A stretch of DNA of 6,607 bases, taken from contig CANBUF010000116.1 of the NCBI GenBank assembly GCA_947372575.1, forward strand, positions 1-6,607, written 5' to 3'. The translations under genes were made by a program, and so were the position numbers. Shown piece after piece: positions 5,338 to 6,607 of the stretch (its first letter is position 1; each line of letters starts with the position of its first letter). The notes beneath the pieces are model-generated. The model was not told where the DNA came from. It saw only the letters and a list, made by a program, of their open reading frames with translations, and ran no database searches. Origin of the DNA: Alcaligenaceae bacterium (GTDB taxonomy: Bacteria > Pseudomonadota > Gammaproteobacteria > Burkholderiales > Burkholderiaceae).

Positions 5338-6603
5338 ATGCGTAAATTCGTTCTGACTGCTGCCACGGCAGCGTTGGCCCTGACATTGAGTACTGGCGGC
5401 GAGCTCTCAGGCATATCCCTGAATGCCACAGCCTATGCTCAATCCGGCCAGCAATCTGGCAACCTGTCAATGCCTCAGCTGCAATCACTGGTCTCACCTA
5501 TTGCGCTGTATCCGGATTCTCTCCTGTCACAGATGCTGATGGCGTCGACCTATCCTCTTGAGGTCGCCGAGGCGGCTAACTGGCAGCGCAATAATGCTCG
5601 CCTGTCAGGCACCCAGCTTCAGGATGCGCTCAAGCCCCAGACCTGGGATAACAGCGTTAAGTCGCTCGTATCCTTTCCAGAGGCGCTCAGCATGCTGGGC
5701 AACAAGCTCGACTGGACGCAGAAACTCGGTGACGCCTATCTGGCGCAGCCCAAGGATCTGATGTCGGCTGTGCAGGCACTGCGTGCCAAGGCTAAGCAAG
5801 CCGGCAACCTGAAATCAAACCCACAGGTTCAGGTGAGCACGGATCCAGAAGCGAACATCATCATTGTGCCTTCGAATCCCCAGGTCATTTATGTCCCGAC
5901 CTATAACCCGATGGTCGTCTATGGTGCCTGGCCTTATCCGGCCTATCCACCTTATCCGGCCTACAACCCCGCCTGGGGCTTCATGGCTTTTGGTGCTGGT
6001 TTGGCAGTCGGGGCTGCACTCTGGTCGACCCCACATTGGGGAAGTGGTTCGATTACGGTAAATAACAATACGTTTAATAATTTCAACCACAGCTTCAATT
6101 CTGTGAATAATTTGGCCTCCGAGCATCTGGGTGGCAGCAGCAACTGGAACTACAACGCTGCACACCGTGATGGCGTGCCTTATAGCAATTCCGCTTTGAA
6201 TAATCGTTACGGCGATGGCAATCGCAGCGAGATCGATCGCAACAGCATCCAGCGTCAGCAGAACGCCGCAAACGATTGGAAAAACAACGCTTCACCTCAG
6301 GAAAAACAGCAGGCACAGCAAGCCCGTGAAAATGCGCAGAACAGCTTTAACAAAAACGCTACCCCGCAGGAAAAGCAGCAGGCAAGCCAGATGAAGTCGC
6401 AAGCCTCAAGCGATCGTGCGCAAGACAGAGCCGACCCCAATCAGGCACGTGAAGCCAGTCAGGAACGGCAAATGGGCAGTGAAGGGCGCAGCGACTTTAA
6501 TCAGGATCGTGGCGGTGATCGTAGTTTTGGTGGTGACCGTAGCTTTGGTGGTGGTGGACGCGGTTTTGGCGGCGGACATTTTGGTGGTGGATTCAGGCGT
6601 TAA
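5338..6603 (+). CDS. Exported DUF3300 family protein with Q/N-rich and glycine-rich tail
   Basis: Protein of 421 residues that I recognise as the DUF3300 family (function unknown). MRKFVLTAATAALALTL is a signal-peptide n- and h-region, with likely cleavage after TAYA (31-34). The conserved core spans about 48-235: LVSPIALYPDSLLSQML (51-67), YPLEVAEAANW (72-82), WDNSVKSLVSFPEALSMLG (103-121), DWTQKLGDAYLAQPKDLM (125-142), then VIYVPTYNPMVVYG (183-196) and the Tyr/Pro run YPAYPPYPAY (200-209). A hydrophobic stretch GFMAFGAGLAVGAALW (214-229) may insert in or contact a membrane. After this comes an Asn-rich segment (242-258), a charged Q/N/K-rich region with a 23-residue repeat (about 316-362) and a Gly/Arg/Phe tail (391-421) ending in FRR. 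It is probably periplasmic or envelope associated. The gene lies 48 nt after the hydrolase gene and appears to have its own promoter, so a functional tie to the transporter is doubtful. The end is complete (TAA at 6601-6603). Confidence 0.92.
   Translation: MRKFVLTAATAALALTLSTGGELSGISLNATAYAQSGQQSGNLSMPQLQSLVSPIALYPDSLLSQMLMASTYPLEVAEAANWQRNNARLSGTQLQDALKPQTWDNSVKSLVSFPEALSMLGNKLDWTQKLGDAYLAQPKDLMSAVQALRAKAKQAGNLKSNPQVQVSTDPEANIIIVPSNPQVIYVPTYNPMVVYGAWPYPAYPPYPAYNPAWGFMAFGAGLAVGAALWSTPHWGSGSITVNNNTFNNFNHSFNSVNNLASEHLGGSSNWNYNAAHRDGVPYSNSALNNRYGDGNRSEIDRNSIQRQQNAANDWKNNASPQEKQQAQQARENAQNSFNKNATPQEKQQASQMKSQASSDRAQDRADPNQAREASQERQMGSEGRSDFNQDRGGDRSFGGDRSFGGGGRGFGGGHFGGGFRR
6283..6387 (+). repeat. 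Imperfect 23-codon tandem repeat in the DUF3300 gene
   Basis: The encoded segments NNASPQEKQQAQ (316-327) and KNATPQEKQQAS (339-350) recur with a 23-residue (69-bp) period, PQEKQQA being identical. The DNA copies differ at synonymous positions (for example cctcag versus ccgcag), so this is an older duplication kept at protein level. It lies in a predicted helical, Q/K/E-rich region after the DUF3300 core. Confidence 0.65.
6514..6549 (+). repeat. Adjacent GDRSFG repeats in the glycine-rich tail
   Basis: Two adjacent 18-bp units encode GDRSFG twice (393-398 and 399-404), followed by GGGGRGFGGGHFGGGFRR-type glycine-rich sequence. The units differ at synonymous sites (gat/gac, agt/agc). The tail resembles RGG/FGG low-complexity segments. 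Confidence 0.7.
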
Positions 6604-6607
6604 TGGA

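Noticed and set aside
5815..6165. A 116-codon minus-strand open frame inside the DUF3300 gene
   Set aside because: It is antisense to the conserved VIYVPTYNP core and shows no domain or start signal of its own.

Overview
The window looks like a chromosomal segment from a Gram-negative proteobacterium, most likely a betaproteobacterium of the Burkholderiales. The basis is an Opp/Dpp-type ABC operon with a periplasmic (Sec-exported) binding protein, a DUF3300-type exported protein, moderate GC and tightly packed genes. The taxonomic call is an inference from gene content and style, not from a marker gene.

The left two thirds (1-4078, minus strand) is a tightly packed peptide-type ABC importer operon, read right to left: substrate-binding protein (4078-2522), DppB-like permease (2518-1601), DppC-like permease (1594-686) and a DppD/OppD-like ATPase (683 to beyond position 1, truncated by the window edge). 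Gaps between these genes are only 2-6 nt, so they are almost certainly cotranscribed and translationally coupled. A second ATPase (DppF-like) would be expected off the left edge but cannot be seen.

A 161-nt AT-rich divergent intergenic region (4079-4239) separates the importer from a gene on the plus strand. It contains three inverted repeats and a pair of 12-bp direct repeats, which makes it the obvious place for shared control. On the plus strand follow a serine hydrolase of the beta-lactamase/penicillin-binding-protein fold without a signal peptide (4240-5289) and, 48 nt later, an exported DUF3300-family protein with a low-complexity Q/N-rich and glycine-rich tail (5338-6603). A good sigma-70-like promoter overlaps the hydrolase stop codon, so the DUF3300 gene may be transcribed independently.

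Working model (inference): the importer brings a peptide, amide or lactam-like compound into the cytoplasm and the divergent hydrolase cleaves it. The DUF3300 gene is probably a functionally separate envelope gene. No RNA genes, mobile elements or CRISPR arrays were seen. Nothing in the window looks like a wholly new system; the most interesting items are the transporter-hydrolase pairing, the repeat-rich control region and the DUF3300 tail.
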